From Devosia nanyangense (GTDB taxonomy: Bacteria; Pseudomonadota; Alphaproteobacteria; Rhizobiales; Devosiaceae): a stretch of 56,649 bases of DNA. The notes under the pieces are model-generated. The model was given only the letters and a program-made list of their open reading frames with translations, made no database searches and was not told where the DNA came from. Positions within the stretch are counted from its first letter, which is position 1, and each line of letters opens with the position of its first letter. Of the stretch, positions 1 through 7,517 are shown piece by piece. The stretch is from NCBI GenBank assembly GCA_016213505.1, contig JACRAF010000037.1, forward strand, positions 1 to 56,649. The letters run 5' to 3'. The position numbers and the translations under genes were made by a program.

Positions 1-996
1 ATGACCGCCGAGACCGTCAACCAGGTTCAGGTGATGCGCGCCTATGGCGTCAGCCGCATCGTCATGGCCAACCAGCTGCTCGGCAAGTCGCACCTCAAAA
101 CCATCGCGGCCGAGCTGAACCGCGATCCCGGCTTCGACTTCCACTGCTTCGTCGATTCGGTGGCACAGCTCAGGAACATCACCGCCCATCTCGGGGGGAC
201 GCGCCTCAGCCATCCGATCAAGCTGTTGATGGAGGTGGGCGCCCTTGGCGGCAGGACGGGGTTGAGGACGCTCGATGAGGGCAGGGCGCTCGCCGCCGCC
301 ATCGCCGCCGCCGATCCGGCCCTGTTCCGCTTTGCCGGCGTCGCCACCTTCGAGGGCGCCATCCCCGGCCTCGACAAGGGCACCGCCCCGGTCGGGGCCT
401 TGGCCGATTTCGTGCTGGAGGTGGTTCGCAGCCTGCCACAGGAGCTCTACTCCGGCCTCGGCGAGTTCATCCTCAGCGGCGGCGGCTCGAGCTATTTCGA
501 CATCGTCGCCGAGCGGTTCCGGACGCTCAACCTCGGCATTCCAGTCCGCGTGCTGCTGCGCAGCGGCTGTTACGTCACTCACGATTCAGGCGCCTACAAC
601 GCCGCACACGCCGCGGCCAAGGCCGATCCGCACCGCCACCTCGATGTCGATCTCTGGCCGGCGCTCGAGGCGTGGGCCTATGTGCAGTCCGTGCCCGAGC
701 CGGGGCTGGCGTTCCTCAGCATGGGCAAACGCGACGTGCCTTACGATTCCGGGCTGCCGGTGCCGATCAAGCGCTACCGGCCGGGGGTGGGGTTCGTCGA
801 GGTCGGCGCCAGCACGGTGTTCGCGACCAACGACCAGCACGCCTATGTGCGGCTCGGGCCCGATGCGGACTGGCAGGTCGGCGATCTCGTCGGCTGCGGC
901 ATCTCGCACCCGTGCACGGCCTTCGACAAATGGCGGTTCATCCCGATCGTCACCGACGACTACGACGTCGTCGACGGCGTGCTGACGTTCTTCTGA
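1..996 (+). CDS. D-threonine aldolase / D-serine dehydratase-like PLP enzyme (3' part; start lies outside window)
   Basis: The protein matches the C-terminal three quarters of the alanine-racemase-fold D-threonine aldolase/D-serine dehydratase family (PLP- and metal-dependent enzymes acting on D-beta-hydroxy-amino acids). MANQLLGK at residues 22-29 corresponds to the IANQVVG strand that normally follows about 80 residues carrying the HVKTHK PLP-lysine motif. That lysine motif is absent, so the ATG at position 1 is almost certainly an internal Met and the gene continues to the left of the window. GISHPC at residues 300-305 supplies the His-x-Cys metal pair (H303, C305) seen in D-serine dehydratases. 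The stop lies only 4 bp from the convergent RidA gene. Substrate is not determinable here; family assignment is firm. Confidence 0.8.
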   Translation: MTAETVNQVQVMRAYGVSRIVMANQLLGKSHLKTIAAELNRDPGFDFHCFVDSVAQLRNITAHLGGTRLSHPIKLLMEVGALGGRTGLRTLDEGRALAAAIAAADPALFRFAGVATFEGAIPGLDKGTAPVGALADFVLEVVRSLPQELYSGLGEFILSGGGSSYFDIVAERFRTLNLGIPVRVLLRSGCYVTHDSGAYNAAHAAAKADPHRHLDVDLWPALEAWAYVQSVPEPGLAFLSMGKRDVPYDSGLPVPIKRYRPGVGFVEVGASTVFATNDQHAYVRLGPDADWQVGDLVGCGISHPCTAFDKWRFIPIVTDDYDVVDGVLTFF

Positions 997-1000
997 ACGG

Positions 1001-1399
1001 TCAGCCGGCCTCTTGGCGGGTGGCGTGCCGGTAGGCGACGCAGTCGAGCTCGAATTTCAGCTTGGTGCCGAGCACGCCAACGATGGTGCTGCGCGTCGGG
1101 GCGGGTCTGCCGAAATACTCCGGGTAGATGCGGTTGTAGAGCGCCAGATCGGCCTCGTCCGCGACATAGGATTTGACGTTGATCACGTGATCGAGGCTCA
1201 GCCCGCCCGCCTCGAGAATGGCGCGCAAATTGGCGATCGAACGCCGCATCTCGCCCTCGAAACTGTCGCTGACGATGGCGCCGGTCTCGGCCTCCACCGA
1301 GGCTTGGCCGGAGACATACATGAAGTCGCCGGCGATGATGCCGGGGCTGAACGGCAGCTGCGATCGCGCGCCGGCGTCGACGATTTTCAGCAGGGGCAT
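1001..1399 (-). CDS. RidA/YjgF family enamine/imine deaminase
   Basis: A 132-residue protein of the RidA (YjgF/YER057c/UK114) family, which hydrolyses reactive 2-aminoacrylate-type enamines/imines. Visible family features are the MYVSGQ strand near residue 27 and APTRSTIVGVL near residue 100, whose Arg is the substrate-carboxylate ligand. The frame is open further upstream to 1477, but the added residues are low-complexity and overlap the regulator gene, so the Met at 1399 (MPLLKIVDAG) is chosen. It is the last gene of a leftward set SDR-GntR-RidA, 10 bp behind the GntR gene. RidA proteins are often placed with PLP enzymes because these release imines; the PLP enzyme next door fits that, though it is on the opposite strand. 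Confidence 0.85.
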   Translation of the reverse strand: MPLLKIVDAGARSQLPFSPGIIAGDFMYVSGQASVEAETGAIVSDSFEGEMRRSIANLRAILEAGGLSLDHVINVKSYVADEADLALYNRIYPEYFGRPAPTRSTIVGVLGTKLKFELDCVAYRHATRQEAG

Positions 1400-1409
1400 C
1401 GGTGAGCAC

Positions 1410-2420
1410 TCAGGGCCTGAAAGTCGCGGGGAAGCTGAAGACCTGGGCGCCGGCTTTGCGGTCTTCGAGATTGGCATAGATGTTGGTCAGCACCTGCTGC
1501 ATCCACTCGTCCGACTTGACCTGGAAGCTGGGGCGATCGGAATCGAGGCTGTAGGGATAGACCTTGGGTGGCCTTTTGGCGCGGGCGGCGATCAGCGGCA
1601 CCCAGCTGTGGTGCAAATAGCCGCAGACGAAGTCGGGCTGGTAGGAGGCAAGCGCCGCCTCGAGCTCCGCGGTGTCCTCGGCGCCGGTTTCCTGGTTGAC
1701 CGAGATCACCTTCAGCTCCTGCTGCACCTTGCTGGCGGCGCAGGCCCGCTTGAAGGCCTCGAGGCGCGCCGTCTGCTCGCTCGAGCTGATGGTCGAGTTG
1801 AGATAGAGGTATTTTTGCCGTTTGCCGTCGTACTTCTTGAACATCTGCTGGAACGCCGGTTCGAAGTCGATGCGGTAGGAGTGATAGGGGAGGCCCGGCA
1901 GGATGAGGTCGATGATCGCCACCTGGCTCGAGGTCTCGGCCAGCCGCTCGAGCCGCGTCTCCTTGGTGATGCCGGTCAGCACCACGACATCGAGTGCATC
2001 CCACATGTGGATCGGCATGCTCTTGTGGGTGAAGCTGCCCAGGATGAACTCGTGGCCGTCGGAGACCACACCCTTCTCGAAGGCGACGACCAGCTTGGTG
2101 TAGAAGTCGTTGTTGAAGATGCCGCCGCCGACGATGTCGCGGTTGTAAAAGAAGCCGACGCGGTGATGCGCCTCGCTCCACGGCGTTTTGACCAGAAACG
2201 AGCCCTTGCCGACCTGGCGCCTGATGATCCCCTCGGCTTCGAGGTCCTTCAGCGTCTTGATGACTGTGATCAGCGAGAACTCGCAGAATTTCACGATCTC
2301 GTTCTGCGATTCAATCTTGTCGCCGACTTTGACGCCATTGGTCTTCCAGCGGCGAAACAGCATGTCACGCAGTTGCAGGTGGCGCGGCGACAGATCGATA
2401 CTCAAGGCCGGGGTTCCCAT
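1410..2420 (-). CDS. GntR-type transcriptional regulator with periplasmic-binding-protein-like sensor domain
   Basis: 336 residues. Residues 10-80 form a GntR winged helix (QLRDMLFRRW, then KIESQNEIVKFCEFSLITV as the recognition segment, and LEAEGIIRRQVGKGSFLV as the wing). Residues 85-336 look like a LacI/ribose-binding-protein fold (HHRVGFFYN, then alternating strand-helix units), i.e. the AraR/LacI-like sensor type of GntR rather than FCD or UTRA. Such regulators bind a sugar in the sensor domain. It overlaps the end of the upstream SDR gene by 19 bp, so the two are co-translated. Likely target is the bidirectional promoter at 3164-3215 between the SDR and the NagA-like operon (inference). 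Confidence 0.85.
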   Translation of the reverse strand: MGTPALSIDLSPRHLQLRDMLFRRWKTNGVKVGDKIESQNEIVKFCEFSLITVIKTLKDLEAEGIIRRQVGKGSFLVKTPWSEAHHRVGFFYNRDIVGGGIFNNDFYTKLVVAFEKGVVSDGHEFILGSFTHKSMPIHMWDALDVVVLTGITKETRLERLAETSSQVAIIDLILPGLPYHSYRIDFEPAFQQMFKKYDGKRQKYLYLNSTISSSEQTARLEAFKRACAASKVQQELKVISVNQETGAEDTAELEAALASYQPDFVCGYLHHSWVPLIAARAKRPPKVYPYSLDSDRPSFQVKSDEWMQQVLTNIYANLEDRKAGAQVFSFPATFRP

Positions 2421-3163
2421 GACATCTGGTTGGCGAGAATTCCGCCGTCGATATATAGCATCTGGCCGGTGATATAGCTCGCCTCGGGGGAGGCGAGAAA
2501 CACCGCTGCCGCCCCGATATCCACAGGCTGGCCGATGCGGCCGAGCGGGATTTGGGCCGTCAGGGCGGCCAGGACACCCGGCTGGCTCAGCCCCTTGGCC
2601 GTCAGCGGCGTCTCGACGATTCCCGGCCCGACGCCGTTGACCCGGATGCCGCGGGCGGCGAGCGTCACGGCCAGCGAGCGAATCAGCATCAGCACGGCGC
2701 CTTTCGAAGCGTCATATACGACGCTGTTCTTCTCTGCCGCCAGCGAGTTGGTCGAGCCGACGCAGACGATGCTCGCTCCCTCCCGGCCGGGCGTCACCTT
2801 GGCGGCGAAGGCTTGCGCCGCGAACAGGTAACCTCTGACGTTGAGATTGAAGGTGGCTTCGAAGCTCGCCTCGCTCAGGGTCTCGAAATCGGTGTCCCGG
2901 AACGTGCCGGCATTGTTGACCAGCGTGTCGAGCCGCCCGAGCTTGGCGAACGCCTCCTCGATCAGCTGCCGCGCCCCGGTCACGGTCGACAGATCGGCCT
3001 GGATGAAATGGCATTCCGTCAGAGCGCTCAGCCGAGCCAGCGCCGCGTCGTCTGGCTGATGCGAGTTGATCGCGAGGCGCGCGCCGCGGCGGGCGAAGGC
3101 CTCGGCGATGGCCAAGCCGATGCCCTGTGTCGCGCCGGTGATGCATACGCAGGGCGCAGCCAT
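2402..3163 (-). CDS. Short-chain dehydrogenase/reductase
   Basis: 253-residue classical SDR. The NAD(P)-binding motif TGATQGIG is near residue 9, NNAG near residue 88, and the catalytic Ser...Tyr-x3-Lys appears as VGSTNS then VVYDASK. The C-terminal part VNGVGPGIVETPL and YITGQMLYIDGG are typical of the FabG-like subgroup. The start is the ATG at 3163 just after an AAGGGGAAA ribosome site; a longer open frame to 3400 runs through the divergent gene and is rejected. First gene of the leftward SDR-GntR-RidA operon. Substrate unknown; its company suggests oxidation or reduction of a sugar or polyol. Confidence 0.85.
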   Translation of the reverse strand: MAAPCVCITGATQGIGLAIAEAFARRGARLAINSHQPDDAALARLSALTECHFIQADLSTVTGARQLIEEAFAKLGRLDTLVNNAGTFRDTDFETLSEASFEATFNLNVRGYLFAAQAFAAKVTPGREGASIVCVGSTNSLAAEKNSVVYDASKGAVLMLIRSLAVTLAARGIRVNGVGPGIVETPLTAKGLSQPGVLAALTAQIPLGRIGQPVDIGAAAVFLASPEASYITGQMLYIDGGILANQMSWEPRP

Positions 3164-3215
3164 TTTCCCCTTGAAATCCAATGTTAACTGATTATCATGA
3201 CAATATACTATAGGG
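3164..3215. promoter_or_regulatory. Divergent AT-rich promoter/operator region
   Basis: This 52-bp gap separates the SDR operon (left) from the NagA-like operon (right) and is much richer in A+T than its surroundings. It holds TATACT at 3204-3209, a good -10 box for the rightward operon, placed so close to the ATG at 3216 that the transcript would be leaderless or the true start would be the in-frame GTG at 3231. The stretch TTATCATGACAATATA (3192-3207) recurs nearly unchanged upstream of the M81 gene at 14213-14228. The nearby GntR regulator is the natural candidate to bind here (inference). Confidence 0.5.
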
Positions 3216-4403
3216 ATGCGAGCCCTGCAAGTGAGACAACGATGGCGCAATGCCACGCTGGTGACCCCGGCTGGCGAAATCGACCGCGATCTGCTGATCG
3301 ACGGCGACCGTTTTGCCGCCATCGTCATGCCCGACACGCCGACCGGCGAGGACTGGCAGGAGGTCGACGCGGCCGGGCGGATCGTGTTCCCCGGCATCAT
3401 CGACCTGCTCCAGCACGGCTTCGATGTCCACCTCTACAACGACGCTGATCCCGGGGGCGTCGCGCACAATTCGCGGCTGCTGCTGGCGCACGGCGTCACC
3501 GGGTTCCTGCCCTCGATCAGCTGCGTGCCGCCCGAGACGACCAGGGACGTGCTGTCGCGTCTGGCGCACGAGACGGATGCAGCCACCGGCGCGCGGGCGC
3601 TGGGCATCCACAGTGAGGGTCCGTGCTTTGCCATGCCGGGCGCGCACAACATCGAGAACATCGTTCAACCCAGCATCGAGCTGGCCGAGCGCTTGCTCGA
3701 CTCGGCGGACGGAAAGCTGAAGGCGGTGACCGTGGCGCCTGAGCTGCCGGGGGCGGAAGCCTTCATCGGCGTGCTGAAACGGGCGGGCGTCAGCATCCAT
3801 CTCGGCCACTCCAAGGCCGCTCCCGAGGACGTGCCGCGCTACGTCTCGTGGGGTATCGATGCGGTCACCCACATGTACAACGTCATGCCGACATTGCCGC
3901 CGGGCAATATGGGCCTGCACGTGATGTCGCTGACCGACGCGCTGCTGGCCGAGCGCAATCTGGCGCTCGGGCTGATCTGCGACGGCATCCATGTCGACCC
4001 CAAACTCATGCGGATCCTGTCGCAGCTGCCGCCCGATCGCGTGTTCCTCGAAACCGACGCCAACAAATACGCCGGCGGCGAGGACACCGACTTCGAGTTC
4101 TATCCCGGCTATTGGGTACGGAGCGCCCGGGGCAAGGCGGTGGTCGACCGTGACGGCGGGCTGTGCGGTTCATCGCTCACGCCCGACGAGGCGATGGGCA
4201 ACTATGTCCGGCTCGCCGGCGCCGATTTGACGCGTGCGGCCTACGCCACCAGCCTGGTGCCGGCCCGCGTGCTCGGCATGGAACACGACATCGGCAGCAT
4301 CGAGCCGGGCAAGCTCGCCGACTTCGCCGTGCTCGACCGGCTGTCGCTCGAGGTCGAGGCCACCTATGTTGGGGGGAAATCCCTCTTCAGGCGGTCGCCA
4401 TGA
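3216..4403 (+). CDS. NagA-like N-acetyl-sugar-phosphate deacetylase (amidohydrolase superfamily)
   Basis: 395-residue amidohydrolase closest to N-acetylglucosamine-6-phosphate deacetylase (NagA), which removes acetate from GlcNAc-6-P in the cytoplasm. Visible metal and catalytic positions are IHSEGP (E134), HLGHSK (H198), VTHMYN (H219), CDGIH (H259) and LETDAN (D281). The C-terminal SIEPGKLADFAVLD is the usual barrel-to-sandwich return. It heads a tight rightward operon with two small paralogous proteins (ATGA overlap), an oxidoreductase and a sialidase, so the true substrate may be a derivative released by the sialidases rather than GlcNAc-6-P itself. An alternative start is GTG at 3231. Family firm, substrate open. 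Confidence 0.8.
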   Translation: MRALQVRQRWRNATLVTPAGEIDRDLLIDGDRFAAIVMPDTPTGEDWQEVDAAGRIVFPGIIDLLQHGFDVHLYNDADPGGVAHNSRLLLAHGVTGFLPSISCVPPETTRDVLSRLAHETDAATGARALGIHSEGPCFAMPGAHNIENIVQPSIELAERLLDSADGKLKAVTVAPELPGAEAFIGVLKRAGVSIHLGHSKAAPEDVPRYVSWGIDAVTHMYNVMPTLPPGNMGLHVMSLTDALLAERNLALGLICDGIHVDPKLMRILSQLPPDRVFLETDANKYAGGEDTDFEFYPGYWVRSARGKAVVDRDGGLCGSSLTPDEAMGNYVRLAGADLTRAAYATSLVPARVLGMEHDIGSIEPGKLADFAVLDRLSLEVEATYVGGKSLFRRSP

Positions 4404-4861
4404 CCAGCGCGGACGAAAGACCCCTTCGCTACAATGAAGACGGCAACGTCCATCTCGATTTCCACGGCGCCGTCAACACGACCATCGATTTCATCGTCAG
4501 CCGTTACGGCATCGAGGCGATGCACGAGATCTTCGCCCGGGTCGGCAAGGACGTCTATCGCGACATCCGCGGCCACCTGCTGGCCGGCGACGCCGACGAA
4601 CTCGTCCGGCACTGGCAACATTTCTTCGAGCGCGAGCACGCCGACTTCGACATCGCCGTCGGGCCCGACGAGATCGTCCTCACCGTGCGCCGCTGCCCGG
4701 CCTGGCATCACGTCAACAAGATCGCCCCCTCGGTGTCGCCGCACTTCTGCGACCAGACCATCGTCACCAACCGGGCGATGGCCGAGGGCACCCCGTTCGA
4801 GATCGACACCGTGATCACCGGCGACGGCGCGTGCCGCCAGGTGATCCGGAGGCGCGCATGA
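4400..4861 (+). CDS. Small cytosolic protein, ATC-hydrolase-like (paralog A)
   Basis: 153 residues, starting at the ATG that overlaps the NagA-like stop (ATGA). No transmembrane segment or signal is visible. The middle and end carry a pattern of conserved-looking Cys/His (RRCPAWHHVN, SPHFCDQ, GDGACRQVI) resembling the L-2-amino-thiazoline-4-carboxylic acid hydrolase-like domain family. The neighbouring gene encodes a protein with the same plan (CP..., YCDHC, QCVMRI), so the two are probably diverged paralogs acting together. The name is a family resemblance from memory and not a proof of activity; the substrate may be unrelated to thiazolines. Confidence 0.5.
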   Translation: MTSADERPLRYNEDGNVHLDFHGAVNTTIDFIVSRYGIEAMHEIFARVGKDVYRDIRGHLLAGDADELVRHWQHFFEREHADFDIAVGPDEIVLTVRRCPAWHHVNKIAPSVSPHFCDQTIVTNRAMAEGTPFEIDTVITGDGACRQVIRRRA

Positions 4862-5346
4862 TCCCGAGCGACCATTTCACCCGCTTTTACAACGAAGTGT
4901 TCAAGTTCCTTGAGCGGCAAGGTGAGGCCGATCTCGAGCGCTACTTCCTCGAGATCAGCAAGAACCAGGAAAAGCACATCCTCGAGCTGATCCGCGAGAA
5001 GGGCTTCGAGGGCATGCGGCAATACTGGTCGGTGATAAAGGACGAGGAGAACTGCGACCTCGACATCGACGTGAACGAGGATCGCTTCGAGCTGAGGATG
5101 AACCTCTGCCCGAGCCTCACCAAGGCCAAGGACAACGACGCCGAGACCTTCGGGCGCTATTGCGACCATTGCGCCGGCTGGGTCGGGCCGATCATGGACA
5201 AGACCGGCTACCACCTCGTCTACGACGTCATCGACCGCAACAAGCCGCAGTGCGTGATGCGCATCTACAAGGACGAGGCCAAGGCCCGCGAAGCCGAGAT
5301 GGACGTGCGGCTGCTGATGGGCTGGCCGGGCCGCAAACAAGTCTAG
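4858..5346 (+). CDS. Small cytosolic protein, ATC-hydrolase-like (paralog B)
   Basis: 162 residues, again with an ATGA overlap on the upstream gene, so translation is coupled. The N-terminal half is helical and charged (FERYFLEIS-type segments, EKHILELIREKGFEGM). The C-terminal half has NLCPSLTKAK, FGRYCDHCAGW and RNKPQCVMRIY, a Cys/His-rich arrangement parallel to paralog A and plausibly metal-binding. It sits between that gene and a Gfo/Idh/MocA oxidoreductase. I do not recognise a specific function; a heteromeric hydrolase or lyase made of A and B working on a sugar-derived intermediate is an inference from gene order only. Confidence 0.5.
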   Translation: MIPSDHFTRFYNEVFKFLERQGEADLERYFLEISKNQEKHILELIREKGFEGMRQYWSVIKDEENCDLDIDVNEDRFELRMNLCPSLTKAKDNDAETFGRYCDHCAGWVGPIMDKTGYHLVYDVIDRNKPQCVMRIYKDEAKAREAEMDVRLLMGWPGRKQV

Positions 5347-5367
5347 CTTCACCGCGGGGGATTTTCG

Positions 5368-6390
5368 GTGGCTGAGCTGCGCATCGCCATTCTCGGCTCG
5401 GGTTATATGGGCCGCACCCACGCCGAGTGCATCACCCGGCACGTCACTCGCGCCAAGCTCGTCGCTATCTCCGGCGGCCGCCGCGCTCCCGGTCTCGCCG
5501 CCGACTATGGTGCCGCCTACGAGCCGACCTACGAGGCGCTGCTGGCGCGGGGCGACGTCGACTCCGTCCTCGTCGCGACGCCGCATGCCGACCATTGCGC
5601 GCAGGTGATGGCTGCGGCGGAAGCCGGCAAGCACGTGCTGGTCGAAAAGCCGATGGCCACCAGCGTCGCCGACTGCACCAGGATGATCGAGGCGTGCGAC
5701 CGGGCAGGGGTGCGCCTCGAAGTGATCCAGACACAACGCTTTCGCGGCGCATTGTGGCGAACCCGCAAGCTGATCGCCGATGGCGCGATCGGGAAAATCC
5801 GCATGCTGCAGGGCCGTTCGCTGTTCACCAGCTACGTTGTCGACTCCAGTCCCTGGGCCGGCGAGGACGCCCATGGCGGCGCCTTCCTCGATACCGGCGT
5901 CCACTTCTTCGACCTGATGCGCTTCCTCACCGGGGCCGAACCGCAGAGCGTCTTTGCGACGCTCAAGACTTTCGGCGAGGTGCCCTATGGCGGGCTCAAC
6001 GCCATGACCCAGCTCACCTTCGCCGATGGCGCCATCGCCCAGCACTGGATGAGCTACCAGATCCCAAAGCCCAGCCTGCCCAACTCCGAGCATCGCTACG
6101 TCATCGTCGGCGAGACCGGCATGATCGACGTCGATGCCTACGGCAAGGTGCAACTGGCCAAGGACGATCAGTGGACCACGGTGTGGGAACAGCCGCCGAT
6201 CGACTACGTCAACCGGCCGCTCGATCCGGTGCGGCTCGAGGCGTTCTTCACCCAGACCCAGGCCTTCGTCGACGATGTGCTCGACGACCGGCCTGCGACC
6301 GTCTCCGGCGCCGAAGGTCGCGCTGCGGTGGCCCTGGTCGAGGCGGCCTGGCGATCGTCGCGGCTGGGCGTCCCCGTGCAACTGATCTGA
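5368..6390 (+). CDS. Gfo/Idh/MocA family oxidoreductase
   Basis: 340 residues, GTG start with a GGGGGA ribosome site 7 bp before it. The N-terminal Rossmann domain begins LRIAILGSGYMGRTHAE (glycine motif at residues 10-15) and carries the family EKPMA motif near residue 92, whose Lys contacts cofactor and substrate. GGAFLDTGVHFFDLMRFL around residue 171 contains the family catalytic D-x3-H. The C-terminal alpha/beta substrate domain is complete. Such enzymes oxidise or reduce sugars or inositols with NAD(P). Its place between the small paralogs and the sialidase suggests one step in degrading the released sugar; which one cannot be read from sequence. Confidence 0.85.
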   Translation: MAELRIAILGSGYMGRTHAECITRHVTRAKLVAISGGRRAPGLAADYGAAYEPTYEALLARGDVDSVLVATPHADHCAQVMAAAEAGKHVLVEKPMATSVADCTRMIEACDRAGVRLEVIQTQRFRGALWRTRKLIADGAIGKIRMLQGRSLFTSYVVDSSPWAGEDAHGGAFLDTGVHFFDLMRFLTGAEPQSVFATLKTFGEVPYGGLNAMTQLTFADGAIAQHWMSYQIPKPSLPNSEHRYVIVGETGMIDVDAYGKVQLAKDDQWTTVWEQPPIDYVNRPLDPVRLEAFFTQTQAFVDDVLDDRPATVSGAEGRAAVALVEAAWRSSRLGVPVQLI

Positions 6391-6401
6391 GGAGCCGCGC
6401 C

Positions 6402-7517
6402 ATGCGCATCGTTGCGTCGGGAATCCTGAGCCGCGCCGAGCCGGGCACGACGCGCGCCAACCTGACCTTCCCGACCGTCACCAGTCTTGCCGATGGCACG
6501 CTGCTGGCGACGCTCCGGTCAGGCGACACCAAGGATTCTCGTCATGAAAGAATCGAGTTCTACCGCTCGAGCGACGGTGGGACGAGCTGGAACGGCCCCG
6601 TCTTCCCGTTCGTCCCTCCGGATGTGGGCGGCAAGGCCGGCACCCTGAAACTCTGCTACGTCACCGAACTCGCGCCCGGCCGCCTGCTTGCCGCCGCGAT
6701 GTGGGTCGATCGCACGAGCTACCCGGGCCAGCCGCTGTTCAACGCCGAGACCGAAGGCTGCCTGCCGATGGCGATCCTCGTGGCGGACTCGACCGACAAC
6801 GGCGCGACCTGGACGCCCTGGCGGCTGGTGCCGATGCCCGACGAGATCGGTCCGCCCAGCCTCACCAGCCCCATCCTCAAGCTCCAGGACGGCCGGCTGG
6901 CGATGAGCATTGAGACCAACAAGCCCTATCTCGACCGCTCGAAATGGCTGCAGCGGGCGGTCTATCTTCACTCCACCGACGGAGGGACGACCTGGTCAGC
7001 GCCGGTGACTGTCGCCGAGGACCCGAGCGGCCGCATTTTCAACTGGGACCTGCGCTGCGCCGTCGCGCCGGACGGGCGCATCGCCTCGTTCGCCTGGACC
7101 TACGACACGGCGACGACCAAATGCCTCGACATCCACCGCCGCATCAGCAGCGACGGCGGCCGGACCTGGGCACCGCCCGAGGATATCGGGGTGTCCGATC
7201 AGGCGGCGCGACCGGCGATCCTGAGCGATGGCCGGACCATCCTCGCCTGGGTCGACCGTTTCGGCAGCCAGTCGATCCGGGCGCGCCTGGCGACGGGCCT
7301 CGACGCGCCGTTCGACGCGGCCACCGAAGTGACGGTCTACGAGCATCCGCGCCCTGAGGCGGCGAGCGCCGACACCGGCGACATGCTCGCCAGCATGGGG
7401 CTGTGGAATTTCGGCCTGCCCTATGCGGAGGCGCTGCCGGATGGCGATGTGCTGGTGGTGTTCTACGCCGGCGAGGCCGCTGCTCTCGATATCCGCTGGG
7501 CGCGGCTCCGGCCCTAA
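6402..7517 (+). CDS. BNR-repeat sialidase-superfamily protein (1)
   Basis: 371-residue six-bladed propeller protein. Four Asp-boxes (S-x-D-x-G-x-x-W) are visible: SSDGGTSW, STDNGATW, STDGGTTW and SSDGGRTW. No signal peptide is apparent, so it would be cytoplasmic, unlike secreted neuraminidases. The start is the ATG at 6402 behind GAGGAG; the frame remains open far upstream but only as a shadow of the oxidoreductase gene. Last gene of the NagA-like operon; its stop overlaps the end of the convergent MFS gene by 4 bp. No sialic-acid catabolic genes are nearby, so a different glycosidic or anhydro-sugar substrate is likely. Confidence 0.8.
   Translation: MRIVASGILSRAEPGTTRANLTFPTVTSLADGTLLATLRSGDTKDSRHERIEFYRSSDGGTSWNGPVFPFVPPDVGGKAGTLKLCYVTELAPGRLLAAAMWVDRTSYPGQPLFNAETEGCLPMAILVADSTDNGATWTPWRLVPMPDEIGPPSLTSPILKLQDGRLAMSIETNKPYLDRSKWLQRAVYLHSTDGGTTWSAPVTVAEDPSGRIFNWDLRCAVAPDGRIASFAWTYDTATTKCLDIHRRISSDGGRTWAPPEDIGVSDQAARPAILSDGRTILAWVDRFGSQSIRARLATGLDAPFDAATEVTVYEHPRPEAASADTGDMLASMGLWNFGLPYAEALPDGDVLVVFYAGEAAALDIRWARLRP

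Noticed and set aside
1..996. Complete gene starting at position 1
   Set aside because: The PLP-lysine region of the family is missing, so the ATG is internal.
4708..6381. 557-codon minus-strand open frame
   Set aside because: Antisense shadow of the small paralog and Gfo/Idh/MocA genes; composition is His/Asp/Gly-rich without motifs.
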